The notes below the pieces were generated by a model. It was not told where the DNA came from and made no database searches. It worked only from the letters and a program-made list of their open reading frames with translations. A stretch of 64,000 bases of DNA from CAWELS01 sp964468205 (GTDB lineage: Bacteria > Acidobacteriota > Terriglobia > Bryobacterales > Bryobacteraceae), in the NCBI GenBank assembly GCA_964468205.1, contig CAYXVG010000029.1:1-64000 (forward strand), given 5' to 3'. A program made the translations under genes and the position numbers. Below are positions 16,009 to 24,370 of this stretch, piece after piece. Each line of letters starts with the position of its first letter. Within the stretch, counting starts at the first letter, position 1.

Positions 16009-19000
16009 TCAGGATGGCCGCGCGGCCGCCACGGCATGTGGAACCTGCGGTTGCGCTTCCGGTCCTCCTTGAAATTTCACGGAGACGAGCTTCGAAACAC
16101 CCGGCTCCTGCATGGTCACGCCATAGAGCGATTCGGCCGCGCCCATCGTCGTCTTGGCGTGCGTAATCACGACGAACTGGGTCTGGCTGGCCATCCCGCG
16201 CAGCAGCCGGATCATGCGCTGAATGTTGGCCTCATCGAGAGGCGCGTCCACCTCATCCAGCACACAGAACGGGCTCGGCTGGTATTGGAAGATCGCCATT
16301 AAGAGGGATAGCGCCGTCAGCGCCTTCTCGCCGCCCGACAACAGCAGGACATTCTGCAGCCGCTTTCCGGGGGGCGAGGCCACCACGTCGATACCGGATT
16401 CTCCGGGGTTCTCCGGGTCGGAGAGCCGCATCTCGCCCATTCCGCCACCGAACAGCAATTTGAAAGTGTGCCGGAAGTTGTCGTTGATCTTCTCGAAGGC
16501 GCTTTCAAAACGCCGCTTGGTCTCGGTATCGATTTCCTTGATGGCCTTTTCGGTATCGCGGATCGAATCCAGCAGATCCTGCCGCTGGGCGTTCAGGAAA
16601 TCGTAGCGCTGTTTGGCCTCTTCATACTCCTCGAGTGCGGCGGGATTCACGGGCCCGAGACTCTCGATTCGCGTCCGTAGCAGCTCATACTTCTCCTCTG
16701 CCTCGGCAAGAGCCATTTCGTCGAGTTCGTCCGTCTCAGTCTCAGCCAACTCGTGCAGGGTGAGTCTGAGCTCCTTGATGCACGTCTCTTCGAGGTGCTT
16801 CAGGTCGCTTCGCCGTTCGGCGAGGGCGACCTCGATTCGGGAGCGATTCTCTTGCGCTTCCTGAACCTCGAGCCGAAGTTGCTTGAGCGTATCGTCCATT
16901 TCCTGGAGGGTTTCGCGAAGCTTGCCTTCGGCGGCTTCCCTTTTCGCGACAGACGCCTGGCAAGTGTCCATCTCCTCGGCCAGCACGGCTGCCTTCCTGT
17001 CCAGTTCGATGTTGTCATCGAGCAGGCGTGCGCGCTCTACTCCCAGCCGCTCCATGCTCGCGGAGAGATCCTGCCGCCGCTTTTCGAGTTCGGTCGCCTG
17101 ACTCTCGATCCGCTGCTGGGCGTTGCGTTCCGCACGGCGGCGCTCCTCGCGTTCGGCTAACTGCACCCGCAGCGCCGAGTGTTCGTCGGACAATCGGGAG
17201 ACAAGCGCCTGCAGCTTCTCGAAGCTCGCCCGGGTCTCTTCCAACACCCGTTCCTGGGCTTCCCTGGCCTGTTCCTGCTCTTCAATTCGCGTGGTGAGCT
17301 GGTCACGCTTGGCAACCGCAGATTCTTTGTCGCGGGCGAGGCGCGTCAATTCGTCTTGCGCAATGCGGCGGCGTTGTTGCGTGCGATTCTGCTCGTCGCG
17401 GAGTTTGCGGGACTCGATCTCCACCGCGACGACTTCCTTTTCCTGCTGCTGCTGGCTGGTCCGGATCCGTTCCAGCCGTTCATTCAGACCGGAGATTTCC
17501 TCGTCGAGCGTTTTCACCAGGGCCGCGGCCTCTTCGAGAGCCTTCCCGCGAGACGCCAGCAGGGAAGACAACTCCCGCAGTTCGCGTTTGAGCGCCAGCG
17601 GACCGCCGGTGGACTTCTTGCCTCCCGAAACGGCGTAGCCGTGATAGCAGACTCCGCCGGCGAGCAGGAAGTAGAAATCGGGATACTGCTGGGCCAGACG
17701 CCGCGCCGCTTCGTGCGATTCGGCGATCATGCAGCGCGCGATGCGCGGGATCAGTTCGGTGGGCGCGTGCGTGAGGCCATTGGTCATGCGCAGGACGCTC
17801 GACAGCCGGGTGACAATTCCGGTTTCCGGCCCCAATGGCGGCTCCGGACAGCCGGTCCCGAACGAGAGGCCGGGCTCGGGATGAACCAGAAACGTTGCCC
17901 GTCCATCAAGCTCGCGCCGCATCAGATCGATACCCTTGTTGGCATCGCTCCAGCCGCGGACGAGGATGTACTCCAACTCATCGTGGAGAAACTCCTCCGC
18001 GGCCTTTTCATACTCCGCGTCAACGTCCACGAAGTCGGCCAGCACGCCGAGAGGCTCCAGTCCGGTCTGTTTGCCCTCTTTGACCGCCGTGAAGAAACGC
18101 TTCACCGATTCGGTGGTGTAAGCGCGGTGCGAAAGGATCTCATCGAGGGATTGTTTGCGGGCGCGCAGGTCGGCGTTTTGCGTGCGGAGCCGGTCCAGAT
18201 CGTGCCGGGCCTCGGAGAGACGGCTCTTCCGTTCGCCGAGTTCCCGCTCCACCTCGCCACGCTCCGCGGCAATCGTCTCGAGGCTCCGGCGCTGGGCGTC
18301 CAGCTTTCCGGTGACCTCCCTCTCCGCGGCTTCCAGCTTTTCGAGCTCTTCGCCGGAGGAGACGAATTCCCGGCCGGCGCGCGCCGCGTCACGATCCACT
18401 GACGCCAAATATTCTTCCACCCGGTTCAGCTCGTTACGGCATTGCGAGACGTCGTTCAGGAGCCGCAGGACCGTCTTCCGGGATGTTTCGATCAACTGCT
18501 CGCATTCGCGGAGATTGTTCTGCGCTGTCTGCCGCTCCTGCTCCTTGGCTGCGAGTTCCTGCCGCGCCGCGGAGGATTTTTCTTCCAACGCGGCAACGGC
18601 CCGGCCGTGTTCCTCGAGTTGGACGGCGAGTTCCTCAGACCGCTTCTCAAGGGTCCGCGACTCGGTTTCTCCCTGGGTGAGGCGCAGCTCAATATCCTGA
18701 ATCTGCCGGGCCTGGGCTTCGATGCGGCCACGGGTGCGCTCACTTTCCAGCCGGATCTGCGCGAGCCGCTCCCGGGTGCGTGTCAGTTCCGCTTCGAGCT
18801 CATACGCCTGGCGCTGTGCGTCGGATTGTTCCTTTTCCTTGCCGGATACAGTAGTGGTGAGTTCCTGATATCCGGCCGTCGCTTCTTTCAATTCGGCGGC
18901 GGTGCGGGTGGCCACGTCCTGCAGGAGGCGGTAGCGGCCGGAAAGGGTGCGCCGTAATTCGACAATCATCCCGGCGTGCAGCTTCTTGTAGCGTTCCGCC

Positions 19001-19788
19001 TTTTTGGCCTGCCGATTCAGGGAGTTGACTTGGCGATTGACCTCTTCGAGGATGTCAAACACGCGGGAGAGGTTCTGGCGGGCGCCCTCGAGCTTGGCCT
19101 CCGAAAGCCGGCGTTTGGCTTTGAATCTGCCGATGCCGGCGGCTTCCTCGATTACGGCGCGGCGGTCCTGCGGACGGGAACTCAGGATCTGTCCGATGCG
19201 GCCTTGCTCGATGATCGCGTAGGACTCAGGACCGAGTCCCGTACCCATGAACAGATCTTGGATATCGCGCAGGCGGGCGAGTTTGCCGTCGATCAGGTAC
19301 TCGCTCTCGCCCGAACGGTACAGACGGCGGGTGATGGTGATTTCCCGCGGTTTGCGGGGGCCATACCCGTTTGCTCCGTGCCCGCTGGCGTCGCCGGCAT
19401 GTCCATTCTCACCAGCGGTCTCGGGCCCGGTCCCGGATTCCTCGCCGTGACCGTTCGTTCCGTGGCCGTTTCCGGCCGTACCGTTCGCCGTTTCACCGTT
19501 GGCCCGTTCAATATGCCAGGCGGGGTCGACCAAGGTCATGGTAACCGACGCCATCCCAACGGGTTTCCGGGTGCTGGTACCGGAGAAGATCACATCCGCC
19601 ATGCGGCTGCCGCGCAGGCTCTTAGCGGACTGCTCGCCCAACACCCAGCTAATTGCGTCGCTGAGGTTTGACTTTCCGCAACCGTTCGGCCCCACGACCG
19701 CCGCGATTCCCGTCCCGTTAAACCGCATTTCCGTCCGGTCACAGAACGATTTGAATCCCTGCAACTCAACTCGCTTCAGTTTCAGCAA
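16009..19788 (-). CDS. smc: Chromosome partition protein SMC
   Basis: A 1259-residue SMC with TTG start and GAGG upstream. Residues 1-50 hold the head with Walker A (VVGPNGCGKSNLSDA). Two long coiled coils flank a hinge at about 540-690 (LGVLADFVDVDAEYEKAAEE, LDGRATFLVHPEPG). The C-terminal head has the signature LLSGGEKALTALSLLMA and Walker B FCVLDEVDAPLDEAN. SMC with ScpA/ScpB compacts and segregates the chromosome. Odd feature: residues 95-147 are a Gly/Asn/His/Glu-rich low-complexity insertion in the N-terminal head, just before TITRRLYRSGESEYLIDG. A 20-bp palindrome lies about 155 bp upstream. Confidence 0.96.
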   Translation of the reverse strand: MLKLKRVELQGFKSFCDRTEMRFNGTGIAAVVGPNGCGKSNLSDAISWVLGEQSAKSLRGSRMADVIFSGTSTRKPVGMASVTMTLVDPAWHIERANGETANGTAGNGHGTNGHGEESGTGPETAGENGHAGDASGHGANGYGPRKPREITITRRLYRSGESEYLIDGKLARLRDIQDLFMGTGLGPESYAIIEQGRIGQILSSRPQDRRAVIEEAAGIGRFKAKRRLSEAKLEGARQNLSRVFDILEEVNRQVNSLNRQAKKAERYKKLHAGMIVELRRTLSGRYRLLQDVATRTAAELKEATAGYQELTTTVSGKEKEQSDAQRQAYELEAELTRTRERLAQIRLESERTRGRIEAQARQIQDIELRLTQGETESRTLEKRSEELAVQLEEHGRAVAALEEKSSAARQELAAKEQERQTAQNNLRECEQLIETSRKTVLRLLNDVSQCRNELNRVEEYLASVDRDAARAGREFVSSGEELEKLEAAEREVTGKLDAQRRSLETIAAERGEVERELGERKSRLSEARHDLDRLRTQNADLRARKQSLDEILSHRAYTTESVKRFFTAVKEGKQTGLEPLGVLADFVDVDAEYEKAAEEFLHDELEYILVRGWSDANKGIDLMRRELDGRATFLVHPEPGLSFGTGCPEPPLGPETGIVTRLSSVLRMTNGLTHAPTELIPRIARCMIAESHEAARRLAQQYPDFYFLLAGGVCYHGYAVSGGKKSTGGPLALKRELRELSSLLASRGKALEEAAALVKTLDEEISGLNERLERIRTSQQQQEKEVVAVEIESRKLRDEQNRTQQRRRIAQDELTRLARDKESAVAKRDQLTTRIEEQEQAREAQERVLEETRASFEKLQALVSRLSDEHSALRVQLAEREERRRAERNAQQRIESQATELEKRRQDLSASMERLGVERARLLDDNIELDRKAAVLAEEMDTCQASVAKREAAEGKLRETLQEMDDTLKQLRLEVQEAQENRSRIEVALAERRSDLKHLEETCIKELRLTLHELAETETDELDEMALAEAEEKYELLRTRIESLGPVNPAALEEYEEAKQRYDFLNAQRQDLLDSIRDTEKAIKEIDTETKRRFESAFEKINDNFRHTFKLLFGGGMGEMRLSDPENPGESGIDVVASPPGKRLQNVLLLSGGEKALTALSLLMAIFQYQPSPFCVLDEVDAPLDEANIQRMIRLLRGMASQTQFVVITHAKTTMGAAESLYGVTMQEPGVSKLVSVKFQGGPEAQPQVPHAVAAARPS
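19348..19506 (-). other. Low-complexity insertion in the SMC head domain
   Basis: This stretch encodes residues 95-147 of SMC: repeats of NGH/GTNGH/GENGH type, rich in Gly, Asn, His, Thr and Glu, with no hydrophobic residues. It falls on the surface side of the ATPase head between conserved strands. It reads in frame with no stops, so it is not an assembly break by this evidence. It is probably a disordered loop. Confidence 0.7.
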
Positions 19789-19942
19789 GTGGCCTCGACC
19801 TCTTCCTAGTGTCTACGTCTACAAGATGATTGCTTTCAAGGGCGCATCACCCTTGTCTCGGGGGGGCTCGTCTTCAATATTAGCCCTCTTCATCGCCAAT
19901 GTAAAGCACAAAGACCACTGAGTTCTGCGGTCTCGTTTAACT

Positions 19943-19962
19943 TACCACAACATGTTGTGGTA
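19943..19962. promoter_or_regulatory. Perfect 20-bp palindrome, candidate operator
   Basis: The sequence TACCACAACA followed by its exact reverse complement occupies 19943-19962, in the gap upstream of smc and downstream of the zinc-ribbon gene. The perfect dyad and TAC...GTA half-sites suit a dimeric repressor. BlaI/MecI/CopY-type regulators use TACA/TGTA dyads of this sort, but the family cannot be fixed from one site. Confidence 0.55.
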
Positions 19963-20014
19963 GTGTGCGAATTGACTACCGTATTCAGGATCAGAAATCA
20001 TCTGGCCCCACGCG

Positions 20015-20308
20015 TTAGAGTTTTAGTTCGGATTCTTCCCTCGGTTTCAGTTTGAGAGTGAGAGCGTGAACGATGAGGAATCCGGCGACCAAGCCCAGGA
20101 GGCTGACTGGAATTTCGAGTTCCATCGGAGCGCCGAGCTTGACCATCACCCAGTCGGTCAAAAACCATGCCAGAATACCACTTGCCACGGAAACGACAAT
20201 GGCGCCAAGGCTCCGTTCGAGTTTAGCGCCGCATCCAGTACAGTTTACATACCGCCCCTGCCAGAAGGAATCGAGTATCAGTCGCTTGTTGCATTCCGGA
20301 CATCTCAT
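20015..20308 (-). CDS. Zinc-ribbon membrane protein of unknown function
   Basis: A 97-residue protein. Residues 3-26 form a zinc ribbon with two C-x2-C pairs (CPEC and CTGC), followed by two transmembrane segments (about 34-56 and 65-87) and a charged tail (KPREESELKL). Codon use is typical of the window. It is the next minus-strand gene after the RsbW-like gene (36 bp gap), so they may be cotranscribed. No enzyme motif is visible. Confidence 0.7.
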   Translation of the reverse strand: MRCPECNKRLILDSFWQGRYVNCTGCGAKLERSLGAIVVSVASGILAWFLTDWVMVKLGAPMELEIPVSLLGLVAGFLIVHALTLKLKPREESELKL

Positions 20309-20344
20309 GGGACATCGCCTTGGCGGTATTGTAACAGCCTGGAG

Positions 20345-20785
20345 CTATCGGCAAACTCGTTTTCGGAGAATAACCTGCCGCCCGCCGAGCCGGTACTCGG
20401 ACTCCGGTAAGAGCTGGCAGATGAGATATACGCCGCGTCCATGATTCGCGTAAAGATTTTCTGCCAAGGTCGGGTTGGGAAGCGTTGACGGGTCGAATCC
20501 GTCGCCTTCGTCGGTCACGGCGAGCAGCAGCCGTTCCCCGCGTTCGCAGGCGCCATGGACGGTGACCTTTTTGTCCGGATTCTCTTTGTTTCCGTGCACA
20601 ACGGCGTTGGCGAGCGCCTCAACCAGCGCCAGCCGGACTTCGTCGAGGTGAAGTTGCGCGCAGGGCATCGCGCGGATGTAATCCATAATCTCGTCGGCGG
20701 CGTTAGGAACGGCGTCGCGGACGCTCGGGACCGTTACCTCAAAAAGCAGGCTGCACTCTTCCGGATCGAAACCGAGTTCGTCCAT
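20345..20785 (-). CDS. RsbW/SpoIIAB-like serine kinase (anti-sigma factor type)
   Basis: A 146-residue GHKL ATPase of the HATPase_c_2 kind. The N box is RLALVEALANAVVHGN, G1 is AVTDEGDGFDP, and G2 is ANHGRGVYLICQL. Such proteins bind sigma factors or other targets and phosphorylate STAS antagonists. The STAS/SpoIIE pair at 9975-12045 could be partners, though no sigma factor is encoded nearby. It has full length for the family and no membrane segment. Confidence 0.9.
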   Translation of the reverse strand: MDELGFDPEECSLLFEVTVPSVRDAVPNAADEIMDYIRAMPCAQLHLDEVRLALVEALANAVVHGNKENPDKKVTVHGACERGERLLLAVTDEGDGFDPSTLPNPTLAENLYANHGRGVYLICQLLPESEYRLGGRQVILRKRVCR

Positions 20786-20854
20786 ATACCCCTCTGGAGG
20801 ATTGCCGATAGGCTCTGCTACACCATACCGAGCGCCTTGTCTTCTATTCTACGT

Positions 20855-21631
20855 TTATCCCCGGCCGGCGAAGGGCATCTTGGTGGCCATGACGGTGAGG
20901 TTCGGGACGTTGACGTCCAGCGGCAACGCGGCGATATAGAGGACGGCGCCGACGACGTGGCGAACATCCATCCGGGCTTCCGGTTGAGTTGTGCCGTCGG
21001 CCTGGAGCACGCCGCGGCTCATGCGCGCGGTCATCTCAGTGGCCGCGTTGCCGATATCGATCTGGCTGCAGGCGATATCAAAGGGCCGGCCGTCGAGCGC
21101 GATCGACCTGGTAAGGCCGGTGATGCCGTGTTTCGAGGCCGTATACGGGGCGGAACGGGGACGAGGTACGTGAGCGGAGATGGAGCCATTGTTGATGATG
21201 CGGCCGCCGCTGGGTTTTTGCGCCTTCATCATCCGGATCGCCTGTTGGGCGCAGAGGAACGGGCCGGTGAGGTTCACGGCCAGAACCTGGCTCCACTGTT
21301 CGAAGGAGAGATCTTCCATGGGAACGGCCGGGGCGTTGGTTCCGGCGTTGTTGAACAGAATGTCGAGGCGGCCAAAGGCGGCGGCGGTTTGGGCGAACAG
21401 GTCACGGACTTGCGCGGGGTCACTTACGTCGGCGGGAACGGGTAGCATCTCGCCACCATCCGGGGATCCCTGAGCGGCAGTCGCCTCAAGTTCGGCGGCG
21501 CGGCGCCCGGCCAACACCACTGAATAACCCGCTGCCTGGAGGCCGAGGGATACCGCCCGGCCAATTCCGCTTCCGGCGCCGGTGACGAGGGCGATTTTCC
21601 GAGGTCTGGTGTCGCTGTTTGGAGTATTCAC
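20855..21631 (-). CDS. Classical SDR-family oxidoreductase
   Basis: Starting at GTG 21631 gives 258 residues; an upstream GTG at 21673 adds 14 residues of no family character. The cofactor motif is ALVTGAGSGIGRAVSLGL, the NNAG motif is LFNNAGTNAP, and the catalytic Ser-Tyr-Lys set is complete (NGSISAH, YTASKHG). The AGRR at the end of strand 2 suggests NADP(H). The gene follows a Gfo/Idh/MocA oxidoreductase by about 60 bp on the same strand and may share its transcript. The substrate is unknown, possibly a sugar or polyol. Confidence 0.88.
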   Translation of the reverse strand: MNTPNSDTRPRKIALVTGAGSGIGRAVSLGLQAAGYSVVLAGRRAAELEATAAQGSPDGGEMLPVPADVSDPAQVRDLFAQTAAAFGRLDILFNNAGTNAPAVPMEDLSFEQWSQVLAVNLTGPFLCAQQAIRMMKAQKPSGGRIINNGSISAHVPRPRSAPYTASKHGITGLTRSIALDGRPFDIACSQIDIGNAATEMTARMSRGVLQADGTTQPEARMDVRHVVGAVLYIAALPLDVNVPNLTVMATKMPFAGRG

Positions 21632-21691
21632 GGCGAAAGAACTATTGTCTCCCGCGCGCCGGGCCGCTTGCACGCCGGGCGGAGCGCCAGG

Positions 21692-22783
21692 CTAAAGGTC
21701 TACCTCGGACCACTCCACGACGCGGCGCTGCACCATGGCGCGGAGCCCCATAATCGACGCGAGGGCGCCGGCCCGGCCCACCTGGACATCGCTGAACGGC
21801 CGGGTCCGGTCACGGACACAATGGAAGAAAGCCGCGAGGGCGTTGGTGGTGGAGTTGCCGGACTTATCCACCGGGATCGCCTCCACGGGTTCCTTTCTGC
21901 CGCGGGCGTAGAATTGCGCGCCGTCGCGGCCGAAGGTGATAGCGCCGCCGGAACCGATGAGCAGGTCCTTCACGCCGGCGAAATCGCCGAGGGCGTAATA
22001 GAGGTGGCTGAAGTTCACATGCGCATCGCCGGGATACTCGTAGGTGATGGAGTAATGATCCATGATGGTGCGGCCCGGTGGTTCATTGATGTAGAGATTC
22101 GTTCCGCCGAGGCCGCAGGCGCGCACGGGCGGGCCCTCGAAGATCCAGTTGTAGCGGTCGAAGTTGTGGACGGCCTGCTCGACGATCATGTCGCCGAATT
22201 CGTCGCGGCGGAATTTCCATTCCTGGTGATGAGGCAGGTCGCGCGGCGTCCAGTACTGGCCTCGCAGGAAGAGCAGCTTTCCGATCGCGCCGCTATGGAT
22301 CCGGCGCAGGACTTCAGTATTGAGTTTGCCGTAGCGGCCGTTGAAGCCGACCTGAATGATGCTGCCGGAATTGCGGGCGGCGTCGACGATGGCCCGGTTG
22401 TCCTCCGGCGTGATCGCCATTGGCTTCTCCAAATAGATGTCCTTGCCGGCCTCGATAGCGGCGATTGCCATCTCTTTGTGCAGGTGGCAGGGCGTGGCAA
22501 TGAATACGGCGTCGATGCTGGAGATCTGGAGCAGTTCGCGAAAGTCCTTCACGCCCCGCGGGCTGTCGCGGGAGGCCTCGGTTTGCGCCTTGTCGAGGTT
22601 TTCGGGATCAATATCGCAGAGGTGCGTGAAACGGACGCCGTCAAGCTCCATGGCGCGTTTCATGAGGTAGGTTCCGCGTCCTCCCGTGCCGATGACTCCG
22701 ACTTCGACGGTGTCATTGGCGCCGAAGAGAGATGTCGCGGCGGCGGCCGCGGTTGCTGATATCGAGAATGTACGGCGGTTCAT
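21692..22783 (-). CDS. Tat-exported Gfo/Idh/MocA-family oxidoreductase
   Basis: A 363-residue protein. The N-terminus MNRRTFSISATAAAAATSLFG looks like a twin-arginine signal, so it is probably folded with its cofactor before export. The Rossmann motif is VGVIGTGGRGTY and the catalytic-lysine motif is YLEKPMA. The C-terminal GFO/IDH domain follows (VGFNGRYGKLNTEVLRRI). Members oxidise or rearrange sugars and sugar acids using a bound NAD(P). It heads a likely two-gene operon with the SDR. Confidence 0.9.
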   Translation of the reverse strand: MNRRTFSISATAAAAATSLFGANDTVEVGVIGTGGRGTYLMKRAMELDGVRFTHLCDIDPENLDKAQTEASRDSPRGVKDFRELLQISSIDAVFIATPCHLHKEMAIAAIEAGKDIYLEKPMAITPEDNRAIVDAARNSGSIIQVGFNGRYGKLNTEVLRRIHSGAIGKLLFLRGQYWTPRDLPHHQEWKFRRDEFGDMIVEQAVHNFDRYNWIFEGPPVRACGLGGTNLYINEPPGRTIMDHYSITYEYPGDAHVNFSHLYYALGDFAGVKDLLIGSGGAITFGRDGAQFYARGRKEPVEAIPVDKSGNSTTNALAAFFHCVRDRTRPFSDVQVGRAGALASIMGLRAMVQRRVVEWSEVDL

Positions 22784-22859
22784 CTGTTGGTTCCTTCCCG
22801 GTGGGCATTATACGCAAGCCGGCGGCATTGTGCACGCGAAATGTTGTCAACTGAAGATA

Positions 22860-24272
22860 GTGGTTTCGCGGCTAATCAGTCTGACACTGGCTCTGGCTTG
22901 CGGGCCGGCGGCAGTGAACGCGTATGCCGAGTGGCTGCACGCGGAGGTGAACGTCGAGTCCGATTACGTCTTCGCCGGCGAGCCGTTCATGGTGAAGATA
23001 CGTGTGCTCGGATCGGTCAGGCCGCGGCGTCCCGACACGTCCGCGGTGAAGGAGTTCATTGTGGAATTCGGCCGGGAGGAGTGGAATCCTTCCCGCAGTG
23101 ACACGGTGTTTCATTACCGTTTTCGAGCCCGGCGTCCGGGCACACTACATATACCGCCGATCCCGGTGCGAGGCTCTGGGGCGGTGGCGGAGACGGCCCG
23201 GATTACGATTCGTGCCCGGCCGCGGGAGGAAACGGACGCGAGCTTGCAACTCGAGCTGAGTGATACAGATTGTTACACCGGCCAGCGGCTTCTCGCCCAC
23301 CTCCGGTTCCGGTTTCGCGGAGACGTTCGCGGGTTCCAGTTTGATGCTTCGTTCCTCGATGACGAACGGTTGCGGTTCGTTCTACCCACGGGCGGAGTTG
23401 TCGATCGTCGTCCCGACGGATATGTGCGGGCGCGATTGAACCGGATGATCGTGCTCGCCCAGTGGGAACGGTGGGGGAGTGGAGACGAGGCCCGGAATAG
23501 GGTGAGCGTGCCGGTGATTCTGATCCCCCAGCAGGCCGGATCGATGACACTGGAGGCCCCGGGAGTGCGCGCGCAATTGGTGCGGGTTCGCCGGCGGAAA
23601 CCGCAGAACCTCTATGTGATGGCGAAGCCGGTGACGTTGTCCGTCCGGGCGCTTCCAGGGGAGGAGCGGCCGGTGAATTTCTCGGGGCTGGTGGGGCAAT
23701 TCGATCTTCGGGCGGCGTTGGATCCGGCGCGGGTGCGGGTGGGCGACCCGTTAACCCTGACACTCACGCTCACCGGTGAGCCGTACCTCTATGACCTCGA
23801 CCTGCCGCAAGGGGTGGTGGCGGGGGCGCTCACCGCTGACTTCCAAGTCAGTATTGCCACTCCTCCCTCGACGTCCAGGGAAAGCGCGAAAGATTTCCAC
23901 TTCACTATCCGCCCGAGGCACGCCGCGGTTCAGGCGGTTGCGGGTATCGAATACAATTCCTTCGATCCCGAAAGCGGACGCTATGTGACGATCTCCACCG
24001 AACCCGTGCCGCTGGCCGTCGCGGGGAACCGCGTTCTCACCGCCAGCGATGCGGAAGGAGCGGATCCGGGTAGGATTGAGTTGCAGGGCCGCCGCCACAC
24101 GGCCGAGGGCGGAATCGCGCATAACTTCGAGGATGGCGGCGCGTTGCGGCCGCAGGGCGCGGGGCTGAGTTCGCTGGTGTCGACGCCGGGGCGGGCGGCC
24201 GGGCTCGGGGTCCCGCTGATTGTATTTCTCGCGGCGGCCGCGCTCCGGCGCCGGCGCGGAGCCCGGGCGTGA
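22860..24272 (+). CDS. BatD-like exported protein
   Basis: I start at GTG 22860, giving 470 residues with a clear signal peptide (VSRLISLTLALACGPAAVNAYA); GTG 22830 is an alternative. The body is beta-rich with immunoglobulin-like repeats typical of BatD (NVESDYVFAGEPFMVKIRV, LSDTDCYTGQRLLAHLRFRF, DPARVRVGDPLTLTLTLTG). A C-terminal membrane segment follows (GLGVPLIVFLAAAALRRRR). BatD proteins sit in the inner membrane with BatA/BatB von Willebrand proteins, none of which is nearby. The stop overlaps the next gene region closely. Moderate confidence in the family, low in function. Confidence 0.65.
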   Translation: MVSRLISLTLALACGPAAVNAYAEWLHAEVNVESDYVFAGEPFMVKIRVLGSVRPRRPDTSAVKEFIVEFGREEWNPSRSDTVFHYRFRARRPGTLHIPPIPVRGSGAVAETARITIRARPREETDASLQLELSDTDCYTGQRLLAHLRFRFRGDVRGFQFDASFLDDERLRFVLPTGGVVDRRPDGYVRARLNRMIVLAQWERWGSGDEARNRVSVPVILIPQQAGSMTLEAPGVRAQLVRVRRRKPQNLYVMAKPVTLSVRALPGEERPVNFSGLVGQFDLRAALDPARVRVGDPLTLTLTLTGEPYLYDLDLPQGVVAGALTADFQVSIATPPSTSRESAKDFHFTIRPRHAAVQAVAGIEYNSFDPESGRYVTISTEPVPLAVAGNRVLTASDAEGADPGRIELQGRRHTAEGGIAHNFEDGGALRPQGAGLSSLVSTPGRAAGLGVPLIVFLAAAALRRRRGARA

Positions 24273-24370
24273 TGTCCGTGTTCCCGGCCCGGCGATCCTC
24301 TCCGGACCGGAGCCAGCCCATGCCGCGCCCCGCTACCTTGTACACTGGGCGCAAGAGATTCAGGCGGATT

